A DNA stretch of 64,000 bases. It comes from Microbacterium rhizomatis (GTDB lineage Bacteria > Actinomycetota > Actinomycetes > Actinomycetales > Microbacteriaceae). How positions within the stretch are numbered: the stretch's first letter is position 1; each line of letters begins with the position of its first letter. This document shows positions 17,826-27,479 of this stretch, in pieces. A model generated the notes under the pieces. That model was not told the origin of the DNA. It ran no database searches and saw nothing but the letters and a program-made list of their open reading frames with translations. The stretch spans positions 930,001-994,000 of the forward strand of contig NZ_VYSA01000001.1 of the NCBI RefSeq assembly GCF_008710745.1, read 5' to 3'. The position numbers were made by a program, and so were the translations under genes.

Positions 17826-19127
17826 TCAGTCGTCGAAACGGGCCTCGACCGCTTCGCCGTGCGCGGGGAGGGCCTCCGCATTCGCGAGCGCGACGATGCG
17901 CTCGCGCACCTCGGCGAGGGCGGCGCGGTCGTACTCGATGACCTGCTGAGGCCGCAGGAAGGTAGAGGCGGAGAGGCCCGACGAATACCTGGCCTGTCCC
18001 CCGGTCGGAAGCACGTGGTTGCTGCCGGCGAGGTAGTCGCCGAGGCTGACGGGCGAATCGGCTCCGACGAACACCGCGCCGGCGTGCACGAAGTCCTCCG
18101 GGCGAGGGGCTTCGAGGTGCAGCTCGAGGTGCTCGGGGGCATACGCATTACTGAACGCGGTCGCCGCCGCGAGGTCATCGACGAGCACGATCGCCGACTG
18201 CGGGCCGGACAGCGCGATCGCCACCCGCTCGGCGTGCCGCGTCGTCGGGATCCGGATCGCCGCGGCACGCGCCACCTCTTCCGCCAGCACGACGGACGAG
18301 GTCACCAGCACCGCGGCGGCCTGCTCGTCGTGCTCGGCCTGGCTGATGAGATCGGCTGCGACCAGCCGGGGGTCGGCGCTGTCATCGGCGACGATGAGGA
18401 TCTCGGTCGCGCCGGCTTCGGCATCCGTCCCCACCAGGCCGGCGACCGCGCGCTTGGCCGCTGCGACGAAGTTGTTGCCCGGCCCGGTGACGACGTCGAC
18501 GGCCTCCAGACCGATCGACTCGACACCGTGGGCGAATGCGCCGATCGCTCCGGCACCCCCCATCGCGTACACCTCGTCGACGCCGAGCAGCCGCGCAGCC
18601 GCGAGGATCGCCGGGTGGACGCGCCCGTCGAAATCGCGCTGCGGCGGGGAGGCGAGGGCGATCTGCGACACACCGGCGACCTGGGCAGGGACGACGTTCA
18701 TCACCACGCTGGACGGATAGACGGCTTTGCCGCCCGGAACGTAGACGCCGACGCGCCGGACCGGCTGCCAGCGCTGCGTGACGCGCGCCCCCGGCCCGAT
18801 CTCGGTCACCACCGAGGGCGGGACCTGCGCGGCGGATGCTGTCTGCACTCGGCGGATCGCCTCCTCGAGCGCGTCTCGGACGGCGGCATCGAGGCCTGCG
18901 AGAGCGTCATCCAGGTGTGCACCGGGCACACGCACGGCGTGCCCGGTGACTCCGTCGAAGCGCTCGGCCTGGGAGCGCAGCGCCGCCTCGCCATCGTGGG
19001 CGACATCCGCGACGAGCGCAGCAGCCGTGCTGAGTGCTTCCTCACGCGCGGCGGTGGCACGGGGAACGGTGGCCAGCAGTTCGACGGCAGACAGGCCGCG
19101 ACCGCGCAGATCGATCGTGCGAAGCAT
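17826..19127 (-). CDS. hisD: Histidinol dehydrogenase
   Basis: Zinc enzyme of the last two steps of histidine synthesis, histidinol to histidine with NAD. It has 433 residues, normal length. Recognisable stretches are YVPGGKAVYPSSVVMN, VYAMGGAGAIGAFAHG, TGPGNNFVAAAKR, AGATEILIVAD, the active-site SQAEHDEQAAAVLVT, YAPEHLELH and GSNHVLPTGGQARYSSGLS. No other his gene is adjacent in the window. The ATG at 19127 follows TAGCCT and a 6-nt spacer. Confidence 0.97.
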   Translation of the reverse strand: MLRTIDLRGRGLSAVELLATVPRATAAREEALSTAAALVADVAHDGEAALRSQAERFDGVTGHAVRVPGAHLDDALAGLDAAVRDALEEAIRRVQTASAAQVPPSVVTEIGPGARVTQRWQPVRRVGVYVPGGKAVYPSSVVMNVVPAQVAGVSQIALASPPQRDFDGRVHPAILAAARLLGVDEVYAMGGAGAIGAFAHGVESIGLEAVDVVTGPGNNFVAAAKRAVAGLVGTDAEAGATEILIVADDSADPRLVAADLISQAEHDEQAAAVLVTSSVVLAEEVARAAAIRIPTTRHAERVAIALSGPQSAIVLVDDLAAATAFSNAYAPEHLELHLEAPRPEDFVHAGAVFVGADSPVSLGDYLAGSNHVLPTGGQARYSSGLSASTFLRPQQVIEYDRAALAEVRERIVALANAEALPAHGEAVEARFDD

Positions 19128-19133
19128 CCGTCC

Positions 19134-19139
19134 AGGCTA
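19134..19139 (-). promoter_or_regulatory. Leaderless -10 box of hisD
   Basis: TAGCCT on the minus strand, six bases, then the hisD ATG. No Shine-Dalgarno sequence. Confidence 0.5.
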
Positions 19140-19168
19140 TCCGTCCGCTGCGCGGCGCCCGAACCGGG

Positions 19169-20173
19169 TCACCCGCGAGTGATCCCCGACACGTCGTGGA
19201 GGTAGCCGACGGTGCCGTCTTCGTGCCGCACGACGAACGAATCGCCGCGATCCTCGATCACGAGAGCCCACGCGCTCGGGCCGATGCGGAACAGGGTTGC
19301 TCCCTGCGCGTCGACGACGTCGCGCTCGACGGGCGCGAGCGCCCAGAACGCCTGATGGCTGACGGCGGGCTGCGACCCGGTCCCCTGGACGGGCTCGTAC
19401 GTGCCGCGCGTGGACGCCGGGGTCCACGGTTCGTCCGAGTCGGCCGTCGCCGGCTCGAAAGCCCCCGCCGAGCGATCGATCGCGATCGTGTCCGACTCGG
19501 CCGCATCGGCGAACGCGGCCGAGGCGGCGTGAGCGCCGGGGGCGACGGCGTCATCTGCGGTCGCCGGACGCGCCACGGGCGCGGGTCGCGCGACCACGGG
19601 GCGGATCGGCCGGGCGCTGCGATGAGCGGGAACCTCGCGACGGCCCTGGAAGTCTTCTTCGAACGGGGGGATCACCGGTCCGAACACCGTGAGCGCGACT
19701 CCCGCGAGCATGAGGACGAGCTCGACCCACATCACCCACGAGCGCACCCAGGGGCCGCCATCGACGACGATCGCGACCGTCTCCCACACCAGCTGGATCC
19801 ACAGGACCGCAGAGACCGTGAATGCGACGGACGCGAACTGGTCGATGCCGAGCGAGCCGACGCGCCGGATGCCGTCCGGCGACAACCGGCGGAGGACGAT
19901 GAGGAACACCGCCGCGGTCGGAACCGCGATCGTGAGGATCCACAGCAGCCCGGACGTCCACACCGAATCGAACCTGAGCGTCGTCACCGAGAAGAACGAC
20001 ACGATGAAGGCGACGACCCAGATGCCGACGAGCGCCACCTCGCGGATCGAGAACGGGCCCACGCCATACTGAGGCCCGTACTGCGGGGACGCGGTCTCAT
20101 CCGCGTGGAGGGAGTCCGTCCCGACCGTGGTCGATTCGGGGGTGGTGTCCTGGTCGATTTGTTCGTCGGTCAC
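19169..20173 (-). CDS. Uncharacterised four-helix membrane protein with long linker
   Basis: Not recognised as a named family. It has 334 residues from the GTG at 20173, which sits 6 nt after GGAAGG; an ATG two codons earlier directly abuts that site and is less likely. After an acidic N-terminus come four membrane helices at about 45-180 (VALVGIWVVAFIVSFF, LLWILTIAVPTAAVFLIVL, VAFTVSAVLWIQLVW, VMWVELVLMLAGVALTVF). Then comes an Ala/Pro-rich linker of about 100 residues and a compact C-terminal domain with DAQGATLFRIGPSAWALVIEDR and FVVRHEDGTVGYLHDVSG. It follows dnaE by 74 nt on the same strand. Confidence 0.75.
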   Translation of the reverse strand: MTDEQIDQDTTPESTTVGTDSLHADETASPQYGPQYGVGPFSIREVALVGIWVVAFIVSFFSVTTLRFDSVWTSGLLWILTIAVPTAAVFLIVLRRLSPDGIRRVGSLGIDQFASVAFTVSAVLWIQLVWETVAIVVDGGPWVRSWVMWVELVLMLAGVALTVFGPVIPPFEEDFQGRREVPAHRSARPIRPVVARPAPVARPATADDAVAPGAHAASAAFADAAESDTIAIDRSAGAFEPATADSDEPWTPASTRGTYEPVQGTGSQPAVSHQAFWALAPVERDVVDAQGATLFRIGPSAWALVIEDRGDSFVVRHEDGTVGYLHDVSGITRG

Positions 20174-20247
20174 GATCATCCTTCCGGGTCGGGCGCATCG
20201 CGCACGAGGTCAGATACTACCCGCGAGGGCTGAGGGCGTCAGGTGCG

Positions 20248-23200
20248 TCAGCCGAGGCACTGGGGGCCGAGAAGGCCCTTGAGCTCGCCGTAGAGGTCGG
20301 CGGTCACTCGCACGGGGTGGGGCACGTCGAACACCTTCGCGGTCGACCCCGAGTGGAGCTTGACGGTCACCTCGGTATCGCCCCTGTGCCGCTGCAGCGT
20401 CTGCAGGAGCTCTGATACCAGCTGCTCGCTCGCGCGCCGCTCGGGCATCACCAGAACGAGCGGGCCCGACGCGTCGACCGACCCCAGGTCGGGAGTGAAC
20501 GCCGACTGCGCGTGGAGGTTCAGACCGTCGTCGCGCCGCGACACCCTGCCACGCACGACGAGGATCGAATCCGCCACGAGAGACGATGCGAACTCGGTGT
20601 ACGTGCGGCCCATGAACATGACCGTGACCTCGCCGTTGAAGTCCTCGATCGTGATCATGCCGTAGGGGTTGCCGCTCTGTTTCGCGACGCGGTGCTGCAC
20701 ACTCGTGACGAGGCCTGCCACCGTCACCTGGTCGCCGTCGGTCACGTCCTCCGACGACAGCAGGTCGTGGATGCTCGTCGACGAATGCTTCGCGAGCGGG
20801 ATCTCGAGCCCGGCCAGCGGGTGGTCGGACACGTAGAGGCCCAGCATCTCGCGCTCGAAGGCCAGCTTGTCTTTCTTCGTCCACTCGGGTCGATCGGGCA
20901 CCTTGACGGGCGCGACCTCTTCGGTCTCGTCGTACAGGCTGTCGAAGTCGAATCCGATCGCCCCCGTGGCGGCCTTGCGCTTGATCTCGACGGCCGCCTC
21001 GGTCGCGTCCTCGTGGATCTCCATCAGCGCTCGGCGCGTCGCGCCGAGCGAATCGAAGGCGCCCGCCTTGATGAGCGATTCGACCGTGCGCTTGTTGGCG
21101 ACGTTCGTCGGAACCTTGTCGAGGAAGTCGTGGAAAGACGTGAACCTCTCGTCTGCGCGCGCCTCGACGATCGACTCGACCACGTTCGATCCGACGTTGC
21201 GCACGGCGCCCAACCCGAACCGGATGTCGTCGCCGACGGCGGCGAAGTACTTGATCGATTCGCCGACGTCGGGCGGGAGGACTCTGATGCCCATACGACG
21301 GCACTCGTTCAGGTACACGGCGAGCTTGTCCTTGGCATCGCCCACGCTCGTCAGGAGCGCCGCCATGTACTCGGCGGGATAGTGGGCCTTGAGATACGCC
21401 GTCCAGTACGCGATGAGTCCGTATGCCGCCGAGTGCGCCTTGTTGAACGCGTAGTCCGAGAACGGCAGCAAGATGTCCCACAGGGTCTTGACCGCGGCGT
21501 CCGAGTAGCCGTTGGCGTGCATGCCCGCTTCGAAGCCCTCGTACTGCTTGTCGAGCTCGGACTTCTTCTTCTTGCCCATCGCGCGCCGAAGAATATCGGC
21601 TTGGCCGAGGGTGAAGCCCGCCACCTTCTGGGCGATGGCCATCACCTGCTCCTGGTAGATGATCAGGCCGTAGCTGGTGCTGAGGATCTCCGCGAGCGGC
21701 TCTTCGAGTTCGGCGTGGATGGGAGTGATCTCTTGCTGCCCGGTCTTGCGCAGCGCGTAGTTGATATGCGAGTTGGCACCCATGGGTCCCGGCCGATACA
21801 GCGCGATCACGGCCGAGATGTCTTCGAAGTTGTCGGGCTTCATGAGCCTCAGGAGCGACCGCATGGGGCCGCCGTCGAGCTGGAACACACCCAGCGTGTC
21901 GCCGCGGGACAGGAGCTCGTACGCCGGCATGTCGTCGAGCGCGAGGTCTTCGAGAACGAGCGGGATGCCGCGGTTCGCCTCGATGTTGTCGAGCGCGTCG
22001 TTGATGATCGTGAGGTTGCGCAGCCCCAGGAAGTCCATCTTGATCAGCCCGAGCGCTTCGCACGACGGATAGTCGAACTGCGTGACGATCTGGCCGTCCT
22101 GCTCGCGCTTCATGATCGGGATGATGTCGATCAGGGGTTCGCTCGACATGATCACGCCCGCCGCGTGCACGCCCCACTGCCGCTTCAGGTTCTCTAGCCC
22201 GACGGCGGTGTCGAAGACGGTCTTGGCCTCGGCGTCCGTCTCGATCAGCGTGCGGAACTCGGAGGCCTCTTTGAACCGCGGGTGCGCTTTGTCGAACATC
22301 CCCTCCAGCGGCATGTCCTTGCCCATGACCGCAGGCGGCATCGCCTTGGTGAGCTTCTCGCCCATGCTGAACGGGAACCCGAGCACGCGCCCCGCGTCCT
22401 TGAGTGCCTGCTTCGCCTTGATCGTGCCGTACGTGACGATCTGCGCGACACGTGCGTCGCCGTACTTGTCGGTCACGTACTGGATGACCTCGCCACGGCG
22501 GCGGTCGTCGAAGTCGACGTCGAAGTCGGGCATCGACACGCGGTCGGGGTTGAGGAAGCGCTCGAAGATCAGTCCGTGCTGCAGGGGGTCGAGGTCGGTG
22601 ATTCCCATCGCGTAGGCCGCCATCGACCCTGCGCCCGAGCCACGCCCCGGCCCGACGCGGATGCCGTTGTCTTTGGCCCAGTTGATGAAGTCGGCGACGA
22701 CGAGGAAGTAACCGGGGAAGCCCATCTGCGTGATGACGCCGGTCTCGTACTCGGCCTGCGCGCGGACCTCGGACGGGATCCCCGTCGGATACCGCTTGTG
22801 CAGCCCGGTCTCGACCTCTTTGACGAACCAGGACTCTTCGGTCTCGCCTTCGGGCACAGGGAAGCGCGGCATGTAGTTGGCGCTCGTGTTGAATTCGACG
22901 TCGCACCGCTCGGCGATGAGAAGTGTGTTGTCGCACGCGTCGGGATGATCGCGGAACACCTGCCGCATCTCGGCGGGCGTCTTGACGTAGTAGCCGTCGC
23001 CGTCGAATTTGAACCGCTTCGGGTCATCGAGCGTGGATGCCGACTGCACGCACAGGAGCGCGGCATGACTCTGGGCATCGTGCTGATGCGTGTAATGAAG
23101 GTCGTTGGTGCCGACGAGCGGGATGTCGAGGTCTTTCGCGATCTTCAGGAGGTCTGACATGACCCGCCGCTCGATGCTGAGACCGTGGTCCATGATCTCG

Positions 23201-23766
23201 GCGAAGTAGTTCTCTTTGCCGAAGATGTCTTGGAACTCCGCCGCCGCGGCGCGCGCCGCGTCGTACTGGCCCAGCCGCAGACGGGTCTGCACCTCGCCCG
23301 ACGGGCAGCCGGTCGTCGCGATCAGTCCGGCCGCGTAGGTCTGCAGCAGCTCGCGGTCCATGCGGGGCTTGAAGTAATACCCCTCGATGCTCGCCCGCGA
23401 CGACAGCCGGAACAGGTTGTGCATGCCCTCGGTCGTCTCGGACAACAGCGTCATGTGGGTGTAGGCGCCTGAGCCCGAGACGTCGTCGCTGTTCTGCTCG
23501 GGTGTGCCCCATCGCACGCGCGCCTTGTCGCTGCGATGCGTGCCGGGGGTGACATATGCCTCGATGCCGACGATGGGCTTGATGCCCGCGTCCTTCGCGG
23601 TCTTGTAGAACTCGAACGCGGCGAACGTGTTGCCGTGGTCGGTCACGGCGATCGCGGGCATGCCCTGACGCACCGCCTCCTGCACCAGAGGGCCGACCCG
23701 GGCCGCCCCGTCGAGCATCGAGTACTCGCTGTGCACGTGCAGGTGAACGAAGGAGTCGGATGCCAC
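20248..23766 (-). CDS. dnaE: DNA polymerase III alpha subunit
   Basis: Replicative polymerase, 1172 residues, the DnaE1 length. The N-terminal PHP domain keeps its metal ligands (HLHVHSEYSMLDG, AVTDHGNTFAA), so it may retain the proofreading exonuclease known for mycobacterial DnaE1. The palm holds GPGRGSGAGSMAAYAMGI and the catalytic Asp pair in MPDFDVDFDDRRRG (about 412). The fingers follow, then a helix-hairpin-helix region and an OB fold near 1000-1080 (VTVAGLVTSVQHRVAKQSG). The start is GTG, 6 nt after a TAGCCT box. Confidence 0.98.
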   Translation of the reverse strand: MASDSFVHLHVHSEYSMLDGAARVGPLVQEAVRQGMPAIAVTDHGNTFAAFEFYKTAKDAGIKPIVGIEAYVTPGTHRSDKARVRWGTPEQNSDDVSGSGAYTHMTLLSETTEGMHNLFRLSSRASIEGYYFKPRMDRELLQTYAAGLIATTGCPSGEVQTRLRLGQYDAARAAAAEFQDIFGKENYFAEIMDHGLSIERRVMSDLLKIAKDLDIPLVGTNDLHYTHQHDAQSHAALLCVQSASTLDDPKRFKFDGDGYYVKTPAEMRQVFRDHPDACDNTLLIAERCDVEFNTSANYMPRFPVPEGETEESWFVKEVETGLHKRYPTGIPSEVRAQAEYETGVITQMGFPGYFLVVADFINWAKDNGIRVGPGRGSGAGSMAAYAMGITDLDPLQHGLIFERFLNPDRVSMPDFDVDFDDRRRGEVIQYVTDKYGDARVAQIVTYGTIKAKQALKDAGRVLGFPFSMGEKLTKAMPPAVMGKDMPLEGMFDKAHPRFKEASEFRTLIETDAEAKTVFDTAVGLENLKRQWGVHAAGVIMSSEPLIDIIPIMKREQDGQIVTQFDYPSCEALGLIKMDFLGLRNLTIINDALDNIEANRGIPLVLEDLALDDMPAYELLSRGDTLGVFQLDGGPMRSLLRLMKPDNFEDISAVIALYRPGPMGANSHINYALRKTGQQEITPIHAELEEPLAEILSTSYGLIIYQEQVMAIAQKVAGFTLGQADILRRAMGKKKKSELDKQYEGFEAGMHANGYSDAAVKTLWDILLPFSDYAFNKAHSAAYGLIAYWTAYLKAHYPAEYMAALLTSVGDAKDKLAVYLNECRRMGIRVLPPDVGESIKYFAAVGDDIRFGLGAVRNVGSNVVESIVEARADERFTSFHDFLDKVPTNVANKRTVESLIKAGAFDSLGATRRALMEIHEDATEAAVEIKRKAATGAIGFDFDSLYDETEEVAPVKVPDRPEWTKKDKLAFEREMLGLYVSDHPLAGLEIPLAKHSSTSIHDLLSSEDVTDGDQVTVAGLVTSVQHRVAKQSGNPYGMITIEDFNGEVTVMFMGRTYTEFASSLVADSILVVRGRVSRRDDGLNLHAQSAFTPDLGSVDASGPLVLVMPERRASEQLVSELLQTLQRHRGDTEVTVKLHSGSTAKVFDVPHPVRVTADLYGELKGLLGPQCLG

Positions 23767-23772
23767 GGATCG

Positions 23773-23778
23773 AGGCTA
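23773..23778 (-). promoter_or_regulatory. Leaderless -10 box of dnaE
   Basis: TAGCCT on the minus strand, six bases, then the GTG of dnaE. No ribosome-binding site is visible. Confidence 0.5.
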
Positions 23779-23841
23779 CCCGTCCTCACCGACACCCGGA
23801 CACGAGTGCGCGGATCGCCCGCACACTCGGCCGACCCGCTT

Positions 23842-23847
23842 TACGGT
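23842..23847 (+). promoter_or_regulatory. -10 box of the Nudix gene
   Basis: TACGGT, then six bases (GGAGAC) and ATG at 23854. The spacer contains GGAG but too close to the start to act as a normal ribosome-binding site. Confidence 0.4.
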
Positions 23848-23853
23848 GGAGAC

Positions 23854-24333
23854 ATGCCGACCCCCGATTTCGTCCTCGAACTCCGCCGCCACGTCGGGCA
23901 CATGCCGCTCTGGCTCGTGGGGGTCACCGCCGTCATCGTGCACGAGGGCATGGTGCTGCTGGGCAGCCGCAGCGACAACGGCGCGCTGACCCCGATCACG
24001 GGGATCATCGACCCGCGGGAGGAGCCTGCCGACGCCGCGGCGCGCGAGGCACTCGAGGAGGCGGGCGTCGTCGTCCGGGTCGAGCGACTCGGGTGGACGC
24101 ACGTGATCCCGCGGGTGGAGTACGACAACGGCGATGTGACGGACTACCTCGACATCACGTTCCGCTGCGCGTGGGTGGATGGCGAGCCGTATCCCGCCGA
24201 CGGCGAGATGACGGACGTCGGCTGGTACGCCCTCGACGCGCTCGACGGGCTGGATCGCCTCGACGACGAGATGCGGGCCCGGATCGCCCACGCGCTGACG
24301 GACGGTCCCGCAGAATTCGCCGGCGGCCGCTGA
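23854..24333 (+). CDS. Nudix hydrolase
   Basis: Mg-dependent pyrophosphohydrolase of 159 residues. The Nudix box is a perfect match to GX5EX7REUXEEXGU: GIIDPREEPADAAAREALEE followed by AGV, at about residues 49-71. The N-terminal LRRHVGHMPLWLVGVTAVIVHEGMVLLGSR is the usual first strand region. Substrate cannot be told; it may be NTP-sanitising or ADP-ribose type. It is monocistronic and divergent from dnaE. Confidence 0.92.
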   Translation: MPTPDFVLELRRHVGHMPLWLVGVTAVIVHEGMVLLGSRSDNGALTPITGIIDPREEPADAAAREALEEAGVVVRVERLGWTHVIPRVEYDNGDVTDYLDITFRCAWVDGEPYPADGEMTDVGWYALDALDGLDRLDDEMRARIAHALTDGPAEFAGGR

Positions 24334-24359
24334 CACCCGCTTCACGCGGTCGGCGGCCC

Positions 24360-25280
24360 TCAGTCGGCGCGCAGGACCTCGAGGGCGTGCGCCAAGTCAG
24401 ACGGATAGGGCGATTCGAATTCGACCCACTCCCCCGTTGCGGGGTGGGAGAAGGCGAGCCGGTGCGCGTGCAACCACTGCCGGGTGAGCCCGAGCCGCGC
24501 GGACAGCGTCGGGTCGGCTCCGTACAGCGGGTCACCGACGCAGGGATGCCGGTGCGCGGCCATGTGCACACGGATCTGGTGTGTGCGCCCGGTCTCGAGG
24601 TGGATCTCGAGGAGCGAAGCGCCGCGGAACGCCTCGAGCGTCTCGTAGTGGGTCACCGAGTCCTTGCCCGTCGGCGTCACCGCGAACTTCCACGAGTGTG
24701 TGGGGTGCCGCCCGATCGGGGCGTCGATCGTGCCGGAGAGCGGATCGGGATGGCCCTGTACGACCGCGTGATAGATCTTCTCGACCTCACGCTCCTTGAA
24801 CGCCCGCTTCAAAGCGGTGTACGCGTTCTCCGACTTGGCGACGACCATGAGCCCACTCGTACCGACGTCGAGACGGTGCACGATTCCCTGTCGTTCGGCC
24901 GCACCCGTCGTGGCGATTCGGAAGCCGGCGGCGGCGAGTGCTCCCAGCACGGTCGGCCCGTCCCACCCCAGGCTGGGGTGTGCGGCGACCCCGGCGGGCT
25001 TGTCGACCACCACGATGTCGTCGTCGTCGTAGACGATCCCGAGGCCGGGCACCGCGATCGGCACGATCTCGGGGTCGCGCTTGGGCTCCCACGACACCTC
25101 GATCCATGCTCCGCCACGGAGCCTGTCCGACTTCGACAGCGTGCGGCCGTCCATGGTCACATCGCCCGCGTCGGCGACCTCGGCCGCGAATGTCCGTGAG
25201 AATCCGAGCATCTTGGAGAGGGCGGCATCCACCCTCACCCCTTCGAGCCCGTCGGGCACGGGGAGTCCGCGCGACTCCAC
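24360..25280 (-). CDS. RluA-family 23S rRNA pseudouridine synthase
   Basis: RNA-modifying enzyme of 306 residues, RluD-like. The N-terminal S4 RNA-binding domain (about 12-75: [19 protein letters not shown]) precedes the catalytic domain with the Asp in [17 protein letters not shown]. Further family motifs are [26 protein letters not shown] and GDPLYG. The GTG at 25280 is one base after the lspA stop, so the pair is co-transcribed, an arrangement common in bacteria. The exact rRNA target is inferred only at family level. Confidence 0.93.
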   Translation of the reverse strand: MESRGLPVPDGLEGVRVDAALSKMLGFSRTFAAEVADAGDVTMDGRTLSKSDRLRGGAWIEVSWEPKRDPEIVPIAVPGLGIVYDDDDIVVVDKPAGVAAHPSLGWDGPTVLGALAAAGFRIATTGAAERQGIVHRLDVGTSGLMVVAKSENAYTALKRAFKEREVEKIYHAVVQGHPDPLSGTIDAPIGRHPTHSWKFAVTPTGKDSVTHYETLEAFRGASLLEIHLETGRTHQIRVHMAAHRHPCVGDPLYGADPTLSARLGLTRQWLHAHRLAFSHPATGEWVEFESPYPSDLAHALEVLRAD

Positions 25281-25281
25281 G

Positions 25282-25938
25282 TCAGTCCTTCGCGGGGTCG
25301 GCGGAGGCGGGAGCCTCGCCGGGAGCGCCCACCTCGGGATCCGCGGCGGGAAACAGCGGGTCTCGATCGTCGCCGATGCCGTCGATGGCGGGCTCATCGT
25401 CCTGCGCACGCGAATCGTCGTCTCGGCGCTCGCGGGTGCCGTCGAACCGCAGGCCGGTGAAGACGAGGATCGCCACGCCGATCATCATCGTCACGATGAA
25501 CATGTCGGCCACGTTGTAGATCGCCGGCATCATCCACGGCGTGTTGATGAAGTCCACGACGTGTCCGACTCCGAAGCCGGGAGCACGGAACAGACGGTCG
25601 GTGAGGTTGCCCAGCACCCCGCCCAGCAGGAGTCCGAGCACGATCGCCCACGCCCGCGACCGAACGCGCGTGATCATGAGCCAGACGATCGCGATCGCGA
25701 CCGCAGCCAGCGCGAGCGAGAAGATCCAGGTGACGTCCTCACCGAGCGAGAACGCGGCACCCGAATTGCGGATGAGGTAGAAGATCAGGAAGTCGCCCAG
25801 GACGTGGACGGGCTCTTCGGGGGGAAGATTCTGGATGGCGAAATACTTCGCCAACTGGTCGGCGGCCAGCACCAGGATCGCGAGTACCGCGATGATGGTG
25901 CCGGCCGCCGCCGCTCGGAGGGGGGCTCGGCGTGTCAA
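25282..25938 (-). CDS. lspA: Lipoprotein signal peptidase
   Basis: Membrane aspartyl protease that cleaves the signal peptide of lipidated prolipoproteins such as CtaC. It has 218 residues. Four membrane helices and the conserved boxes are present: [29 protein letters not shown] with the first catalytic Asp, VVDFI, and YNVADMFI with the second catalytic Asp. A hydrophilic acidic tail of about 55 residues is longer than in E. coli LspA but common in actinobacteria. It lies between divIVA and the pseudouridine synthase gene. Confidence 0.96.
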   Translation of the reverse strand: MTRRAPLRAAAAGTIIAVLAILVLAADQLAKYFAIQNLPPEEPVHVLGDFLIFYLIRNSGAAFSLGEDVTWIFSLALAAVAIAIVWLMITRVRSRAWAIVLGLLLGGVLGNLTDRLFRAPGFGVGHVVDFINTPWMMPAIYNVADMFIVTMMIGVAILVFTGLRFDGTRERRDDDSRAQDDEPAIDGIGDDRDPLFPAADPEVGAPGEAPASADPAKD

Positions 25939-25947
25939 AGACCCGGC

Positions 25948-26550
25948 CTAGAGGCCGATGGCCGAGACCGGTGTCGCGCCGGAGGACGTCGCCGTCGTCT
26001 CGAGGTCACGGAGCTTGCCCTCCATCCAGCTGCGAAGCTGGGTGCGGTAGTCGCGCTCGAAGTTACGGAGTTCGGTGATGCGGGCCTCGAGGACGCCGCG
26101 CTCCTTGTTGAGGCGCTCGAGCTCCTCACGTCCCCGCGCTTCGGCCTCGGCGACGATCGATGTCGCCTGCGACTGCGCCTCGGAGATGAGCTGGTCGCGC
26201 TGGGCGATGCCCTCCGCGACGTGCTCGTCGTGGAGACGCTGCGCCAGCTCGATGATGCCGGCGCTCGCTGCGGCAGGAGCCGCGGAGGACTCCGCCACGG
26301 GGGCGCTCTGCTCGGGGGCCGCCTCGGCGACGGGGGCCGCCTCGACGGGAGCGGCGGGGGTGGCGCTGGCGGCGCTGCCGGACTCGAGCGCAGCCACCTT
26401 GGCCTTCAGCTCGTCGTTCTCGGCGATCGTCTTGCGCCATTCGACGACGATCTCGTCGAGGAAGTCATCGACCTCGTCGGGGTCGAAGCCCTCCTTGAAG
26501 CGGACGTGCTGGAACTGCTTGGTGACTACGTCATCCGGGGTCAATGCCAT
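25948..26550 (-). CDS. divIVA: DivIVA/Wag31 polar growth protein
   Basis: Coiled-coil protein that marks poles and the septum and recruits wall synthesis in actinobacteria. It has 200 residues. The N-terminal DivIVA domain is LTPDDVVTKQFQHVRFKEGFDPDEVDDFLDEIV (conserved segments). An Ala/Pro-rich linker (about 58-96) separates a second long coiled coil (about 98-185). AGAGGAAAC precedes the ATG. It is the distal end of the division block, with sepF and yggT upstream. Confidence 0.95.
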   Translation of the reverse strand: MALTPDDVVTKQFQHVRFKEGFDPDEVDDFLDEIVVEWRKTIAENDELKAKVAALESGSAASATPAAPVEAAPVAEAAPEQSAPVAESSAAPAAASAGIIELAQRLHDEHVAEGIAQRDQLISEAQSQATSIVAEAEARGREELERLNKERGVLEARITELRNFERDYRTQLRSWMEGKLRDLETTATSSGATPVSAIGL

Positions 26551-26685
26551 GGTGTTTCCTCTTTCGAGAGTTCAGGTCGAGGACCGAATGTCCGGGCTGA
26601 TCGACCCGTTCCGGGCGACCGTACCACGCAAGCATAGTCGCCCGACTTTGAGGTCGCGAGAGACCGGCGTCACACGCGATCGGAC

Positions 26686-26982
26686 TCAGATGAAGGCGCG
26701 CGTGATACCCAGGAGCACGAAGCACAGGAGCATCGTGATCGCGAACGCGAAGTCGATCGCGATCGCCCCGACGCGCAACGGAGGGATGAAACGACGAAGG
26801 AGCTTGATCGGCGGGTCGGTCACCGTGTAGACGATCTCGGCGAGGACGAGGCCCGCACCACGCGGACGCCACTCCCGATTGAACATCGGGACCCAATCGA
26901 GGATGAGACGAACGAGCAGAACCAAGACGAAGATCAGGATCAGCGCGTTGAGGATCTGGGCGACAACGCTGACGAGATTCAC
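26686..26982 (-). CDS. YggT-family membrane protein
   Basis: Protein of 98 residues with two membrane-spanning hydrophobic regions. The family signature VLLVRLILDWVPMF and the central TDPPIKLLRRFIPPLR are typical of YggT (Ylmg) proteins. Its place between sepF and divIVA is conserved in Gram-positive bacteria and suggests a division-linked membrane role. Four bases separate it from sepF. Confidence 0.9.
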   Translation of the reverse strand: MNLVSVVAQILNALILIFVLVLLVRLILDWVPMFNREWRPRGAGLVLAEIVYTVTDPPIKLLRRFIPPLRVGAIAIDFAFAITMLLCFVLLGITRAFI

Positions 26983-26986
26983 CTCG

Positions 26987-27448
26987 CTAGGGCTGCGAGA
27001 ACGGGACCGACTCGGGATCGGCCTGCGCCACCGCGCCGTCTCCCGATACCGCGACGTTCTCGGGCGAGAGCAGGAAGACCTTGCTGGTCACCCGCTCGAT
27101 GCGCCCGTAGAGCCCGAGCGAGAGTCCGCTCGCGAAGTCGATCAGCCGACGCGCGTCGGCATCGCTCATCTGGGACAGGTTGATGATCACGGGGATGCCG
27201 TCGCGGAAGTTCTCGGCGATGACCTGCGCGTCGCGATACTGCTTCGGGTGCACAGTGAGGATCTCGCTGATCATCGCCGGAGCGGGCTGGCGCACGACAG
27301 TGGGGCGATGCAGTGGCACGACCGGCGCAGCCACCTTCTCGACCGCCTGAGCGCGTCGCCCGGCGGGCTGCGCGGCAGGCTCTTCGTACACCTCTTCCTC
27401 GTCGGCGAGGCCCAGGTACACCATGGTCTTCTTGAGCGGGTTCGACAT
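26987..27448 (-). CDS. sepF: Cell division protein SepF
   Basis: Membrane-associated FtsZ anchor, 153 residues. The N-terminal amphipathic helix is [20 protein letters not shown] Pro/Ala linker follows, then the SepF (DUF552) domain with [23 protein letters not shown] and [23 protein letters not shown]. Actinobacteria lack FtsA, so SepF is the expected tether of FtsZ to the membrane. GGAGGA precedes the ATG. Confidence 0.95.
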   Translation of the reverse strand: MSNPLKKTMVYLGLADEEEVYEEPAAQPAGRRAQAVEKVAAPVVPLHRPTVVRQPAPAMISEILTVHPKQYRDAQVIAENFRDGIPVIINLSQMSDADARRLIDFASGLSLGLYGRIERVTSKVFLLSPENVAVSGDGAVAQADPESVPFSQP

Positions 27449-27479
27449 CGGATCCTCCGTTCGATCGTCTGGTTTGAGG

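Noticed and set aside
20210..22936. A 908-codon open frame on the minus strand within dnaE, in another frame
   Set aside because: It is an Arg/Ala/Gly-rich shadow of dnaE caused by high GC; dnaE itself carries all polymerase motifs.
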